Shown here piece by piece: positions 8,788 through 16,944 of a DNA stretch of 64,000 bases; the stretch's first letter is position 1, and each line of letters opens with the position of its first letter. Position numbers and translations under genes: made by a program. The stretch covers positions 1,178,001 through 1,242,000 of the forward strand of contig NZ_CP029347.1 in the NCBI RefSeq assembly GCF_003143555.1. Reading direction: 5' to 3'. The notes below the pieces were generated by a model, which had not been told where the DNA came from, did no database searches, and saw only the letters and a program-made list of their open reading frames with translations. Source of the DNA: Saliniradius amylolyticus. Lineage in GTDB: Bacteria; Pseudomonadota; Gammaproteobacteria; Enterobacterales; Alteromonadaceae.

Positions 8788-10524
8788 TTGCGTAAATTAA
8801 GTTGTTATTTGCTGGCCCTATTGACCGCTTCAGGGATGGCCAGCGAGCCACCCAGAGAGGATCGTGAGCCCGAGGCGGCCACCGGCTATATAGAAAAGCA
8901 GGCAGTGGTTAAATCGAAATATATGGTCAGTGCCGCCAATCCTCATGCCTCACTGGCGGGTAAGCACATTCTTGAAAAGGGCGGTACGGCTCTGGACGCG
9001 GCTATTGCGGTTCAGGCCATGCTGACGTTGGTTGAGCCTCAGTCCTCTGGTATCGGGGGCGGCGCCTTTATCCTTTATTGGGATAACGAAAAGAAAAAAC
9101 TCTACACCTATGATGGACGTGAGAAGGCCCCGGCAGCGGCCTCCGCAGATATGTTTTTAGAAGACGGCAGACCAATGGCCTGGCGAGATGCCATTGTCGG
9201 TGGTAAGGCAGTGGGTGTGCCAGGGGTGCTGCGGGCGCTGGAGCTGGCGCACAGCAAACATGGTAAGTTGCCCTGGCAGGATTTGTTTTACGAGGCGGCG
9301 GTTAAGGCCGAGCAGGGCTTTAAAGTGTCCCCCCGCCTCGCCAAGCTGGTGGCGTTGGAGATCCACCCTGGAGTGAAGCAGTTTCCGGAGACCAAGAACT
9401 ATTTCTATCCCGATGGTAAGCCGGTTCGGCCGGGGCACCTCCTCAAAAACCCTGCGCTGGCAAGTACCCTGAACAAGATTGCTCAGGGAGGCGCGGATGC
9501 TTTCTATCATGGTGAAATTGCGAACAAAATTGCCGAAAAGGTGCAAAAAGCGTCTATCCATCCCGGAGTTTTAACCGCCGAGGATATCGCCGCTTATGAA
9601 GCTACTGAACGCAACGCGGTGTGCGGTCAATATAAGGTGTATGATATTTGCGGTATGGCCCCGCCCTCGTCTGGAGGGATCGCCGTGCTGCAAATATTAA
9701 AGATGCTGGAGCCTTATGAGTTGGCTCAATATAAGCCCAACTCTCCTGAGGCCCTGCATCTTCTGACCCAAGCGTCGCGTTTAGCCTTTGCCGACAGAGA
9801 ACGCTATGTGGCGGACAGCGATCACACCGGTATGCCCTATGTGGGGCTTATCAGCAGTTCTTATCTTAAAGGGCGTTCCCGACTGATGGATAAACGAAAA
9901 GATATGGGTACTGCACGCCACGGTAAGCCTTATATGGGTAATAGCTTTGCGGCCGACAACGCTTATGATCTACCCAACACCAGTCACGTTTCGATTGTGG
10001 ATGCGCAAGGTAATGCTGTGTCGATGACCACCACGATTGAGATGGCTTTTGGCTCTTCGCTGATGGTGGAAGGCTTTTTGCTGAACAACGAAATGACAGA
10101 CTTTTCCTTTGTGCCTCAATATGGTGATCAATTCGTGGCCAACCGCATTGAGCCGGGCAAGCGTCCACGCAGCTCCATGGCACCCAGCATGGTATTTAGA
10201 GAAGATGGGGAACTTTATATGGTTGTGGGGTCGCCCGGTGGCAGCCGAATCATTAATTATGTGGCCCAGACAATGGTGGGGGTGCTGGACTGGGATCTCA
10301 ATATTCAGGAGGCCATCAATCTACCTAAGATCACTAACCGTAATGACTATACGGCCCTTGAAAAGGGGACGCCGGTTGAACAGCACAAGGATTGGTTTGA
10401 ACAGCGAGGACACAAGGTTAAGGTGATTGACTTAAACAGCGGTCTGCACGGCATAGTGCTTAAGGATGGCAAGCTGATCGGTGGTGCTGACCCCAGACGT
10501 GAAGGGGTGGCTGTGGGCCTGTAG
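8788..10524 (+). CDS. ggt: Gamma-glutamyltransferase
   Basis: A 578-residue Ntn-hydrolase of normal length for GGT, which cleaves or transfers the gamma-glutamyl group of glutathione in the periplasm. It has a signal peptide of about 18 residues (MRKLSCYLLALLTASGMA). The precursor autocleaves before the catalytic Thr398 in LPNTSHVSIVD, giving large and small subunits. SSGIGGGAFILYWD (near residue 90), the glycine-rich VGSPGGSRIINYV and the RPRSSMAPSMV segment are family hallmarks. The start is TTG 8788, with AGGAGAG seven bases upstream; the ATG at 8781 is followed at once by TAG. It is likely transcribed with the crotonase gene upstream. Confidence 0.93.
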   Translation: MRKLSCYLLALLTASGMASEPPREDREPEAATGYIEKQAVVKSKYMVSAANPHASLAGKHILEKGGTALDAAIAVQAMLTLVEPQSSGIGGGAFILYWDNEKKKLYTYDGREKAPAAASADMFLEDGRPMAWRDAIVGGKAVGVPGVLRALELAHSKHGKLPWQDLFYEAAVKAEQGFKVSPRLAKLVALEIHPGVKQFPETKNYFYPDGKPVRPGHLLKNPALASTLNKIAQGGADAFYHGEIANKIAEKVQKASIHPGVLTAEDIAAYEATERNAVCGQYKVYDICGMAPPSSGGIAVLQILKMLEPYELAQYKPNSPEALHLLTQASRLAFADRERYVADSDHTGMPYVGLISSSYLKGRSRLMDKRKDMGTARHGKPYMGNSFAADNAYDLPNTSHVSIVDAQGNAVSMTTTIEMAFGSSLMVEGFLLNNEMTDFSFVPQYGDQFVANRIEPGKRPRSSMAPSMVFREDGELYMVVGSPGGSRIINYVAQTMVGVLDWDLNIQEAINLPKITNRNDYTALEKGTPVEQHKDWFEQRGHKVKVIDLNSGLHGIVLKDGKLIGGADPRREGVAVGL

Positions 10525-10535
10525 TAATTGCAAGC

Positions 10536-10628
10536 TATTGGGGAGTCATCTCTACTCCTTTGCGGCAGGGAAGCCGCAGAGGAGTAGAGATGAAGCTACG
10601 GCGAGTCAGCGGATGAAGCTCCCCAATA
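10536..10628. repeat. Nested inverted repeat between convergent genes
   Basis: An inner 19-bp stem (10548-10566 with 10573-10591, one G-U type mismatch, loop of six) sits inside an outer 10-bp stem (10536-10545 with 10619-10628). A direct repeat GATGAAGCT lies in the right arm. It fills the gap between ggt and the convergent lipoprotein gene. There is no T-run after the hairpin on either strand, so it looks more like a REP/MITE-type element or RNA-stabilising structure than a classic terminator. Confidence 0.75.
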
Positions 10629-10639
10629 TCATCTTAGGG

Positions 10640-11974
10640 TTACCTGTTCAGATATTGCTCTAGCGAATGGGTCATCAGCTTTTGCAGTTTCTGACCTGCA
10701 TTGCTGACCAACGCCTCATCATTACCTTCCACCGACGATTGAGCTGCTAGCGTGAAGGCTTTACCTCCCTGATATTCTGGCAAGCAGACTTGCGCCAGTA
10801 TCACTACTTCTGAGCGGCCACGGGTGCCGCTTGGCCCCCAACCGATTTTCTGGAAAATTCGCCACTGCCCGTCGGTGGATTTATCCAACGTGGCCTTGGG
10901 GTCCTGAGTATCGGCATCAATGCCCTTGGCTAAGGCATGAGTCAGCATTCGTGAGATTCCCTGAAGCATCCCACCATACTGGTGCTGCTCATCAGAGTGA
11001 CCGGTGCCATAAAACAGTGTTTGCACGTCTTCGGCCGTCAGATTGGGGTGGCGGGTAGCTTTATCCTGTTGGTGAGACGCAAGGCGCTTAAGCCATTCAG
11101 CCTGAGCCAGAGTGGTCATGGGTTTGTTGCCGGTCAGGCCGCAATCATCACACCGGTAATCACGATATCCAGGATCGTCGCTGTTACTTTCCAGTGTTGG
11201 CATGGGCGCTGTTTTGCCCGTTTCGGGGTCGAGCCAGAGATCTTCGCCCGGATTGAATACTTCCCGGTAATAGGCACCGCGCAAGCTGACGTTATCGTTA
11301 CTGAGCTTTAGCCAGTTATCGTGAAACAGTGAGGTCAGGTAATCGCGCCCGGCAGCATTGACCAGGTAGGTGGCAATAGAGTTGGAGTTACCGTTAGCCT
11401 GGCCAAAAGGAGCATAGCTATTGATGCTGGTGATAAGATCCGGCACTGGTACAACGCCGCCGGCCAGACTGCGTGCCCCTACGCCGTGCTCTCTGGCCTT
11501 GCTGACAGCACCTGTAATAGCCATGATCTTGGAGGTGCTCCAGGGCTCATAGAGATCATCCTGAGTATTGGCGTTGGCCAGATAGCGATACGCCAGGCTT
11601 TGATCGCGCTGTTGAAAGTCGATAACCAGAATTCTCCCTGCTTCCTCACTGCTATCAAAGTAGTCCCAGTCTGCGGCGATACGCTGCTCCCAACCTGGCT
11701 GGCTGTAGTCCACCTGTTCACTGGATTTGTAATCACCGCTTTGAGATGAAGAAAGCGGGCACTGGATATAGGGCTCACTTAAATTTGCCGGTAGCAGTGG
11801 CTGAGAGGTGATCTGCTGTTTATAAAAAGGATCTTGTTCGAGTTTCTGATGCACGCGCTGTTGAGCGTTCTTGGCTTTATCGTTGCTGCTTTGTTCGGTC
11901 GCTGTGGGAGTGACGTCACCACAGGCGGTTAATATCAAGAGCGCGAGACTGGAAAGGGCCAGGGGTCTGGTCAT
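10640..11974 (-). CDS. Serine-hydrolase-like lipoprotein with SxxK motif
   Basis: A 444-residue exported protein. Residues 1-18 form a lipoprotein signal with the lipobox LTAC (Cys18), followed by a Ser/Gln-rich linker. Residues 143-150 contain EPWSTSK, an SxxK motif of the type used as nucleophile in penicillin-binding proteins and serine beta-lactamases. Downstream, FGQANGNSNSIATYLVNAAG could supply the second active-site motif, but I could not identify a convincing KTG triad. Two cysteine pairs are visible (CDDC near residue 275). It may be a divergent PBP-like or beta-lactamase-fold hydrolase acting in the periplasm; the substrate is unknown. It is transcribed alone and converges on ggt. 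Confidence 0.6.
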   Translation of the reverse strand: MTRPLALSSLALLILTACGDVTPTATEQSSNDKAKNAQQRVHQKLEQDPFYKQQITSQPLLPANLSEPYIQCPLSSSQSGDYKSSEQVDYSQPGWEQRIAADWDYFDSSEEAGRILVIDFQQRDQSLAYRYLANANTQDDLYEPWSTSKIMAITGAVSKAREHGVGARSLAGGVVPVPDLITSINSYAPFGQANGNSNSIATYLVNAAGRDYLTSLFHDNWLKLSNDNVSLRGAYYREVFNPGEDLWLDPETGKTAPMPTLESNSDDPGYRDYRCDDCGLTGNKPMTTLAQAEWLKRLASHQQDKATRHPNLTAEDVQTLFYGTGHSDEQHQYGGMLQGISRMLTHALAKGIDADTQDPKATLDKSTDGQWRIFQKIGWGPSGTRGRSEVVILAQVCLPEYQGGKAFTLAAQSSVEGNDEALVSNAGQKLQKLMTHSLEQYLNR

Positions 11975-12080
11975 TGTAGTTTCCTTTTAATCGGGGGTAT
12001 TACAGACATAGTATCCCTGGAGAATATTATATTCCACTGTTTGTGGAACGACGACAGACTTCGCGAGGGCCAGTACTCGT

Positions 12081-12734
12081 TTATTTATGGAACAGATAAA
12101 ACTTATCGTAAAAAGTGTAGGCCCAAGAGGGCTTATAAATGATCATCAGCGTCATCGTCATGCCGTTGAGCATGGCTTCGGGGAATAACAGTAAAGGAAT
12201 AAGAATCAGGTAGTTATCCTGGATCACCGGCCAGCTGTGAATGCCCTCTAAAAGGTAGTAGCCACCCAGTAGGGTCATTTTTAACGCGATCATCAGTGCA
12301 CCGGGGACAAAGGCGCACAGGAATATATAAATAAACACATTACGCGGTAATTTGTGAAATACCACGTTGTAGATGATATAGCTCAGGCTGATGGGAATGA
12401 TTACCCCTAAGGTGGCGTTGATACCCAGCATGGGCCAGCTTTCATAACCTATCAAAGTAACCCCGAGAAGCGCTAATATCCCACTTATAATAGCTCGGCG
12501 GTAGCCTAGGGCTAATGTCAGTGCAGTTAGCCACAAAAAGTGCACATTCAGGCCGTCGTAGATGCCGGTACGAAATAGCCAAAGGAAAAACACACAGGCG
12601 GCTGAGCCGAATACCAGGTGTTGTGAGCGCCTATCGCCCAGTAATTCACTGGGCGACTGGTGGCGCAGGCCGAGCAACACAAAAACAATTAAGGCGGCCC
12701 AAGCAGCGATCTGAAGTGGTGTTAATCCCCACAT
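12081..12734 (-). CDS. CbiM-like integral membrane protein (ECF-type permease family)
   Basis: A 217-residue protein with six or so hydrophobic segments. The order of motifs (GLNVHFLWLTALTLALG, then GINATLGVIIPISLSYIIY, then FPEAMLNGMTMTLMIIYKP near the C-terminus) matches the CbiM-related substrate-binding membrane proteins annotated as energy-coupling factor permeases. It lacks the N-terminal MHI segment that coordinates the metal in CbiM, so metal transport is not assured. Its ATG shares one base with the stop codon of xthA, so the two are translationally coupled. No ATPase or transmembrane partner of an ECF transporter lies nearby. Confidence 0.6.
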   Translation of the reverse strand: MWGLTPLQIAAWAALIVFVLLGLRHQSPSELLGDRRSQHLVFGSAACVFFLWLFRTGIYDGLNVHFLWLTALTLALGYRRAIISGILALLGVTLIGYESWPMLGINATLGVIIPISLSYIIYNVVFHKLPRNVFIYIFLCAFVPGALMIALKMTLLGGYYLLEGIHSWPVIQDNYLILIPLLLFPEAMLNGMTMTLMIIYKPSWAYTFYDKFYLFHK

Positions 12735-13540
12735 TAAGAATAATCAGCCCAGATCGGCGCGTGGTCAGATGGCTTTTCAATGCCCCTTAGCTCGTAATCA
12801 ATGCCGGCGTCGGCGAGTTTGTCGTGCAGAGGCGTGGTCGCCAGGATCAGGTCGATGCGCAGCCCGCGGTTGTCGTTAAAGCCCTTTGAGCGATAGTCAA
12901 ACCAGCTGAACTGATCGTCGACGTCTGGGTTCAGGCTGCGGAAGCTGTCTTTCAGCCCCCAGCTTAACAGGTTGTTCAGCCACTCTCGCTCTTCCGGAAG
13001 AAAGCTGCATTTGCCGGTCCGTAGCCAGCGTTTACGATTCTGCTCACCGATACCAATGTCCCGATCCTGATGAGAAATATTCAAATCGCCCATCACGATC
13101 AACTGCTCGTCGTTACGGTGATACTCGCGCAGATAGTTATTCAAGTCGGCGTAGAAACGACGCTTAGCGGGAAATTTGGTTTCATGTTCCTGATTTTCAC
13201 CCTGAGGGAAGTAACCGTTCAGCACGCGGACCGGTTGTCCATTTTCGTCTTTATAAGTGGCCATAATCATCCGTCGTTGTGCTTCTTCACTATCACCGGG
13301 AAAGCCACAACGAACATCACTCGCTTCTTGCTTGCTGAGCAAGGCCACACCGTAGTGGCCTTTCTGACCATGATAATGCACCTGATACCCCATGGCCTGT
13401 ACATCGGCAAGGGGGAATTGGTCGTCATGCACCTTGGTTTCCTGTAAGCCGATCACGTCCGGTTGATGTTTGTCTATCAGCGCCTGGAGCTGGTGTAGTC
13501 GAGCGCGGATGCCATTGATGTTAAAGGAAATAAACTTCAT
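12734..13540 (-). CDS. xthA: Exodeoxyribonuclease III
   Basis: A 268-residue AP endonuclease/3'-exonuclease of base-excision repair with full family length. Visible motifs of the EEP fold: FNINGIRAR at the N-terminus, metal ligand Glu in LQETKVHD (about residue 34), [10 protein letters not shown] (about 151), the [10 protein letters not shown] segment and the terminal SDHAPIWAD containing the catalytic His. The ATG at 13540 opens directly at the conserved [15 protein letters not shown]. It is the first gene of a two-gene minus-strand unit with the CbiM-like gene. Confidence 0.96.
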   Translation of the reverse strand: MKFISFNINGIRARLHQLQALIDKHQPDVIGLQETKVHDDQFPLADVQAMGYQVHYHGQKGHYGVALLSKQEASDVRCGFPGDSEEAQRRMIMATYKDENGQPVRVLNGYFPQGENQEHETKFPAKRRFYADLNNYLREYHRNDEQLIVMGDLNISHQDRDIGIGEQNRKRWLRTGKCSFLPEEREWLNNLLSWGLKDSFRSLNPDVDDQFSWFDYRSKGFNDNRGLRIDLILATTPLHDKLADAGIDYELRGIEKPSDHAPIWADYS

Positions 13541-13653
13541 AGGTTGAGGTTTTCCGAGTGCGTTAATGGCGGCAATGGTAGCAAATCTCTTTGAGCAAGA
13601 TAACCCCGAACCCCTTGCCCTGATAGGCTTCAGCCGGGTGATAAAAAAACTTC

Positions 13654-13680
13654 TTAAGTAATTTTTTTGTCTGCCGTTAA
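13654..13680 (+). promoter_or_regulatory. Sigma-28 (FliA) promoter of flagellin gene 1
   Basis: TTAAGTAA, 11 bases, then GCCGTTAA matches the FliA consensus TAAAGTTT-N11-GCCGATAA at most positions. Transcription would start near 13687, just before the first leader hairpin. Confidence 0.82.
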
Positions 13681-13687
13681 AGGAATT

Positions 13688-13750
13688 GTCCGGGGGTGAG
13701 AGACCGGACAGAAGAAGAAGAGAGATAAGGTTGGGGGTGAGAGCCCAACC
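13688..13750 (+). promoter_or_regulatory. Twin leader hairpins of flagellin mRNA 1
   Basis: Two stem-loops lie in the 5' leader: GTCCGG/CCGGAC (13688-13709) and GGTTGGG/CCCAACC (13729-13750). The stems differ in sequence but both loops contain GGTGAGAG. The first begins at the predicted transcript start. They could stabilise the mRNA or bind a regulator. Confidence 0.6.
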
Positions 13751-13782
13751 GTCTTTTCCAAGAGAGATTGAGGAGAATAGTC

Positions 13783-14778
13783 ATGCCATTATTTGTAAAC
13801 ACTAATGTTAGCTCATTAAATGCCCAGCGCCAACTGATGAGTTCGGGCAACGGTCTGGACCAGGCGTTTGAGCGTTTGTCATCGGGCTTCAGAATTAACA
13901 GTGCGTCGGATGACGCGGCGGGTCTTCAGATTACCGACCGTCTGCAATCGCAGATTATGGGTCTGAACCAGGGCAACCGAAATGCCAACGACGGCATCTC
14001 TTTGGCGCAGACAGCCGAAGGTGCCATGAACGAAATGACCAGCATGTTCCAGCGTGTTCGTACATTGGCCTCCCAGGCAGCGAACGGCTCGAACACGGAT
14101 GAAGACCGGATTGCGATCCAGGAAGAGATTCGGGCATTGATGGATGAAGTCAATCGAATCGCGTCGGATACGACCTTTGGTGGTCAGAACCTGTTGGACG
14201 GCAGTTACTCAGCGAGTTTCCAGGTTGGTGCAGATGCGGTGCAAACCATTGGCTTTAGCATGAAAGAAGTGGGAAATACCGCCAATGGTGCGAACAGTTT
14301 AACGGCCAATGGAGGTTTTACCCTGTCAGGTATAGCGGGTATAGCCAGTGCGGTGTCGGGCAATGCGCTAACGGATGTCATTGGTGCGAATGGCGTGTCG
14401 GCCTTTTCGGCACTGGATACGACGCTGGCGTTAGCGGATTTGGCGTTCAGTGCAGCGAATCTTGCCGCGACCACGATATCGGTATCCTCCCAGGTCAATG
14501 CGCAGTTAACCCTGGCGAGTATGGACTCATTGATTGCAGTGGTGGATAAGAAGCGTGCTGAGTTGGGTGCGGTTCAGAACCGTTTCCAGTCCACGATTAA
14601 TAACCAGGCCAATATTTCAGAGAACCTGAGTGAAGCGAAGTCGCGAATCAAAGATGCGGACTTTGCGGAAGAAACCGCGAAGCTGACTAAGAATCAGATA
14701 CTGCAACAGGCTTCACAGACCATTTTAGCGCAAGCCAATCAGCGCCCTCAGGCAGCACTGAGTCTGCTTCAAGGGTAA
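13783..14778 (+). CDS. Flagellin (copy 1, identical to copy 3)
   Basis: A 331-residue flagellin, the filament subunit. The N-terminal D0/D1 helices (LFVNTNVSSLNAQRQLMSSG, then LSSGFRINSASDDAAGLQI) and the C-terminal D1/D0 helices (VQNRFQSTINNQANISENL through QASQTILAQANQRPQAALSLLQG) are complete. The central variable region is short, without large D2/D3 domains, and is rich in Ala/Ser/Thr, giving many possible O-glycosylation sites. Start ATG 13783 with GAGGAG upstream. It is driven by a sigma-28 promoter. The protein is identical to that from 16945-17940. The neighbouring Maf glycosyltransferase and nonulosonate operon suggest glycosylation. Confidence 0.96.
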   Translation: MPLFVNTNVSSLNAQRQLMSSGNGLDQAFERLSSGFRINSASDDAAGLQITDRLQSQIMGLNQGNRNANDGISLAQTAEGAMNEMTSMFQRVRTLASQAANGSNTDEDRIAIQEEIRALMDEVNRIASDTTFGGQNLLDGSYSASFQVGADAVQTIGFSMKEVGNTANGANSLTANGGFTLSGIAGIASAVSGNALTDVIGANGVSAFSALDTTLALADLAFSAANLAATTISVSSQVNAQLTLASMDSLIAVVDKKRAELGAVQNRFQSTINNQANISENLSEAKSRIKDADFAEETAKLTKNQILQQASQTILAQANQRPQAALSLLQG

Positions 14779-14789
14779 GCTTTTCAATC

Positions 14790-14807
14790 CCAGTAACGCT
14801 ACTGGGA
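14790..14807 (+). terminator. Weak 3' hairpin after flagellin gene 1
   Basis: A 7-bp stem CCCAGTA/TACTGGG with loop ACGC lies 11 nt after the stop. It is not followed by a T-run. The duplicate copy after flagellin 3 has the last G replaced, shortening the stem to 6 bp. Confidence 0.5.
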
Positions 14808-15599
14808 AAGGTATTGCCCCCTTACCATAGGAAGGGGTAGAGATAAGGGGGCAAAAGTGGAAAGTAAGACCGCGGAGGCTACTTACTAACCGAGGCAGGA
14901 ACGACATTTTTCCGTCACTTCCCGCCATAAAAAAGATAAAAGCAAGTACTATACCAATAATAACTGGTCGCTTAGATATTCTCTCAACTCTCTGAAGCCA
15001 AAGGCGGCAGGAATCTGCCGTCTTTATTTCTTTGTACCTCAGAGCCCCTGTAACGCCCGCTATATCCCCATTATCGAAGCGGTAAATTTTTTCCTAAATT
15101 GTCTCCGGTTGCCGCCGATATAATCTACAAGTCTAATAAGGTTTTTCTTTCGCAGCATTATTGCAAAGGCTGAAGAGAGTGTTAGAGGGCAGATGGAGTT
15201 TTTTATGATACACCTTTTGCGAAGTACATAGCTTATCGGCTGTGTTGGTCCGTATACCAATTTGTAGCGTAGCAGGTGTCCAGTAGTGGCAAGTGGTTGC
15301 TGTATTGGCTTCTGTTTTCTTATGCTTATCTATGTTTTTTTTATTTTTTTTGTTAAGGCTTTCATTAGTCGATGTTTTTATTTGTAACCTATTGGTTTTA
15401 AGTTTTATATTCTGTTGATAAATTTAGCTTTTATAGGGTTTTCTGGTGTAAGAGTGATAAGTTATCTGTGAGTTATTGCATTCCAGTAGTTCATGTTGCG
15501 CCAGTCTTTTCTTTTCTTTTTATTTCCTCCCTGTTTCATGTAATTGGTTGTTATATATGTGGTTTATTTCCCTTTTCTTTGGGGTGGCAAAAAAAATCC
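14808..15599. other. AT-rich spacer without a recognisable gene
   Basis: This spacer of nearly 800 bp between flagellins 1 and 2 holds no convincing coding region. Visible structures are an 11-bp inverted repeat (14814-14824 with 14844-14854), a terminator-like hairpin at 15003-15026 and long T-rich stretches from about 15300 to 15600. A 66-codon minus-strand ORF (15060-15260) has no Shine-Dalgarno or recognisable family and I do not call it. Confidence 0.6.
15003..15026 (+). terminator. Possible orphan terminator in the flagellin spacer
   Basis: An 8-bp stem GGCGGCAG/CTGCCGTC (one G-U pair) with loop GAAT is followed by TTTATTTC. It lies about 200 bp beyond flagellin 1, where no gene ends, so it may be a relic of a deleted gene or a backup terminator. 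Confidence 0.55.
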
Positions 15600-15626
15600 T
15601 AAAGGAAGCAAGTTGCCGCCCGATAA
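15600..15626 (+). promoter_or_regulatory. Sigma-28 (FliA) promoter of flagellin gene 2
   Basis: TAAAGGAA, 11 bases, then CCCGATAA is a close match to the FliA consensus. It lies about 70 bp before the start codon. Confidence 0.88.
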
Positions 15627-15694
15627 CCTAGGTAAGTCGAACTACAACCTGTATGACGGCTTATCGAATTAACACATAGATTGAGGGTGTAACT

Positions 15695-16687
15695 ATGGCC
15701 TTATATGTAAATACAAATGTCAGCTCGTTGAATGCTCAGCGTCAGCTGATGACTTCAGGCAATAATCTGGACCAGGCGTTTGAACGCTTGTCATCAGGCT
15801 TCCGTATTAACAGCGCAGCTGATGATGCGGCTGGTCTTCAAATTTCAGATCGTCTGGAGTCTCAGATTCAAGGTCTGAACCAAGGCAACCGGAATGCTAA
15901 TGATGGTATTTCCTTGGCTCAAACCGCCGAAGGTGCGATGAACGAAGTCACTAACATGTTTCAGCGTGTGCGTACTCTGGCTTCTCAAGCTGCCAACGGT
16001 TCAAACACCGATGAAGATCGCTTAGCGATCCAGGAAGAAATTCGTTCATTGATGACAGAGGTGAACCGTATAGCATCAGATACCACTTTTGGTGGTCAGA
16101 ATCTGCTGGATGGTAGCTATGAAGCGAGCTTCCAGGTTGGTGCAGACGCGGTCCAAACCATCGGCTTCAGCATGAAAGAAGTGGGAAATACCGCGAATGG
16201 TGCAAACAGCCTGACGGCTAACGGCGGCTTTACCCTGTCGGGTATTGGCGGTATTGCCAGTGCCGTTACCGGTAACGCTTTGACGGACGTTGTTGGTGCC
16301 AATGGTGTTTCAGCCTTCTCGGCATTAGACACCACGTTGGCCTTGGCTGATATTGCCTTTAGTGCCGCTAGCCTTGCTGCGACTACAATTTCTGTTTCCT
16401 CACAGGTTAATGCTCAGTTAACACTTGCGAGTATGGATTCATTGATTGCGGTGGTGGATAAGAAGCGTGCTGAGTTGGGTGCGGTTCAGAACCGTTTCCA
16501 GTCTACGATTAATAACCAGGCCAACATTTCTGAGAACTTGTCGGCAGCGAAATCTCGTATCAAAGATGCAGACTTTGCCGCTGAAACAGCGAAGCTGACG
16601 CAGAATCAGATTCTGCAGCAGGCTTCTCAGACTATTTTGGCTCAGGCCAACCAGCGTCCTCAAGCTGCATTGAGTCTGTTGGGATAA
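15695..16687 (+). CDS. Flagellin (copy 2)
   Basis: A 330-residue flagellin with complete N- and C-terminal polymerisation helices and the same compact centre as its neighbours. It differs from copies 1 and 3 at scattered positions (for example LYVNTN at the N-terminus, SDRLESQIQGL, MTEVNR, ending ALSLLG). Its last third is closest to flagellin 4, with which it shares a 227-bp identical DNA tract (16403-16629). It has its own sigma-28 promoter and a strong terminator, so it is an independent transcription unit. Start ATG 15695; a weak GAGGGTG sequence lies upstream. Confidence 0.96.
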   Translation: MALYVNTNVSSLNAQRQLMTSGNNLDQAFERLSSGFRINSAADDAAGLQISDRLESQIQGLNQGNRNANDGISLAQTAEGAMNEVTNMFQRVRTLASQAANGSNTDEDRLAIQEEIRSLMTEVNRIASDTTFGGQNLLDGSYEASFQVGADAVQTIGFSMKEVGNTANGANSLTANGGFTLSGIGGIASAVTGNALTDVVGANGVSAFSALDTTLALADIAFSAASLAATTISVSSQVNAQLTLASMDSLIAVVDKKRAELGAVQNRFQSTINNQANISENLSAAKSRIKDADFAAETAKLTQNQILQQASQTILAQANQRPQAALSLLG

Positions 16688-16713
16688 TCTCTCAAATCTC
16701 TCAATCTCTCTCT

Positions 16714-16744
16714 AAAAAGCCCGCTTTTAAAGCGGGCTTTTTTT
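16714..16744 (+). terminator. Rho-independent terminator of flagellin gene 2
   Basis: A-rich flank, then GCCCGCTTT/AAAGCGGGC as a tight hairpin, followed by seven T residues. It is 27 nt after the stop and is the strongest terminator in the flagellin array. Confidence 0.93.
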
Positions 16745-16815
16745 ATTTTACTCAATGAGGAAGCTTATGGTGGGCTCAAGCTAATGGTTAATTGATAAAT
16801 GTACGAAAAAACTTC

Positions 16816-16842
16816 TTAAGTAATTTTTTTGTCTGCCGTTAA
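16816..16842 (+). promoter_or_regulatory. Sigma-28 (FliA) promoter of flagellin gene 3
   Basis: Identical to the promoter of flagellin 1 (TTAAGTAA-N11-GCCGTTAA), carried by the duplication. Confidence 0.82.
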
Positions 16843-16849
16843 AGGAATT

Positions 16850-16912
16850 GTCCGGGGGTGAGAGACCGGACAGAAGAAGAAGAGAGATAAGGTTGGGGGT
16901 GAGAGCCCAACC
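16850..16912 (+). promoter_or_regulatory. Twin leader hairpins of flagellin mRNA 3
   Basis: The duplicated copy of the two leader stem-loops (16850-16871 and 16891-16912), both with GGTGAGAG in the loop. Confidence 0.6.
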
Positions 16913-16944
16913 GTCTTTTCCAAGAGAGATTGAGGAGAATAGTC

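Larger units (their letters stand above)
13644..14805. repeat. Direct repeat copy 1 (flagellin cassette)
   Basis: This 1,162-bp segment carries the sigma-28 promoter, leader, flagellin gene and the first part of the 3' hairpin. It recurs apparently base-for-base at 16806-17967, offset 3,162 bp. Identity begins in an A-run and stops after CTACTGG. The left and right flanks of the two copies are unrelated. Confidence 0.93.

Noticed and set aside
13688-13750. Tandem riboswitch in the flagellin leader
   Set aside because: The two hairpins are small and lack the junction architecture of any riboswitch class I know; reported only as twin hairpins.
15060-15260. 66-codon minus-strand ORF in the flagellin spacer
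   Set aside because: Low-complexity AT-rich DNA, no ribosome-binding site, no recognised protein features.
15540-15694. Sigma-54 promoter before flagellin 2
   Set aside because: A TGGCAAAA sequence is present but the paired TTGC element at the right spacing is missing, while the sigma-28 match is good.
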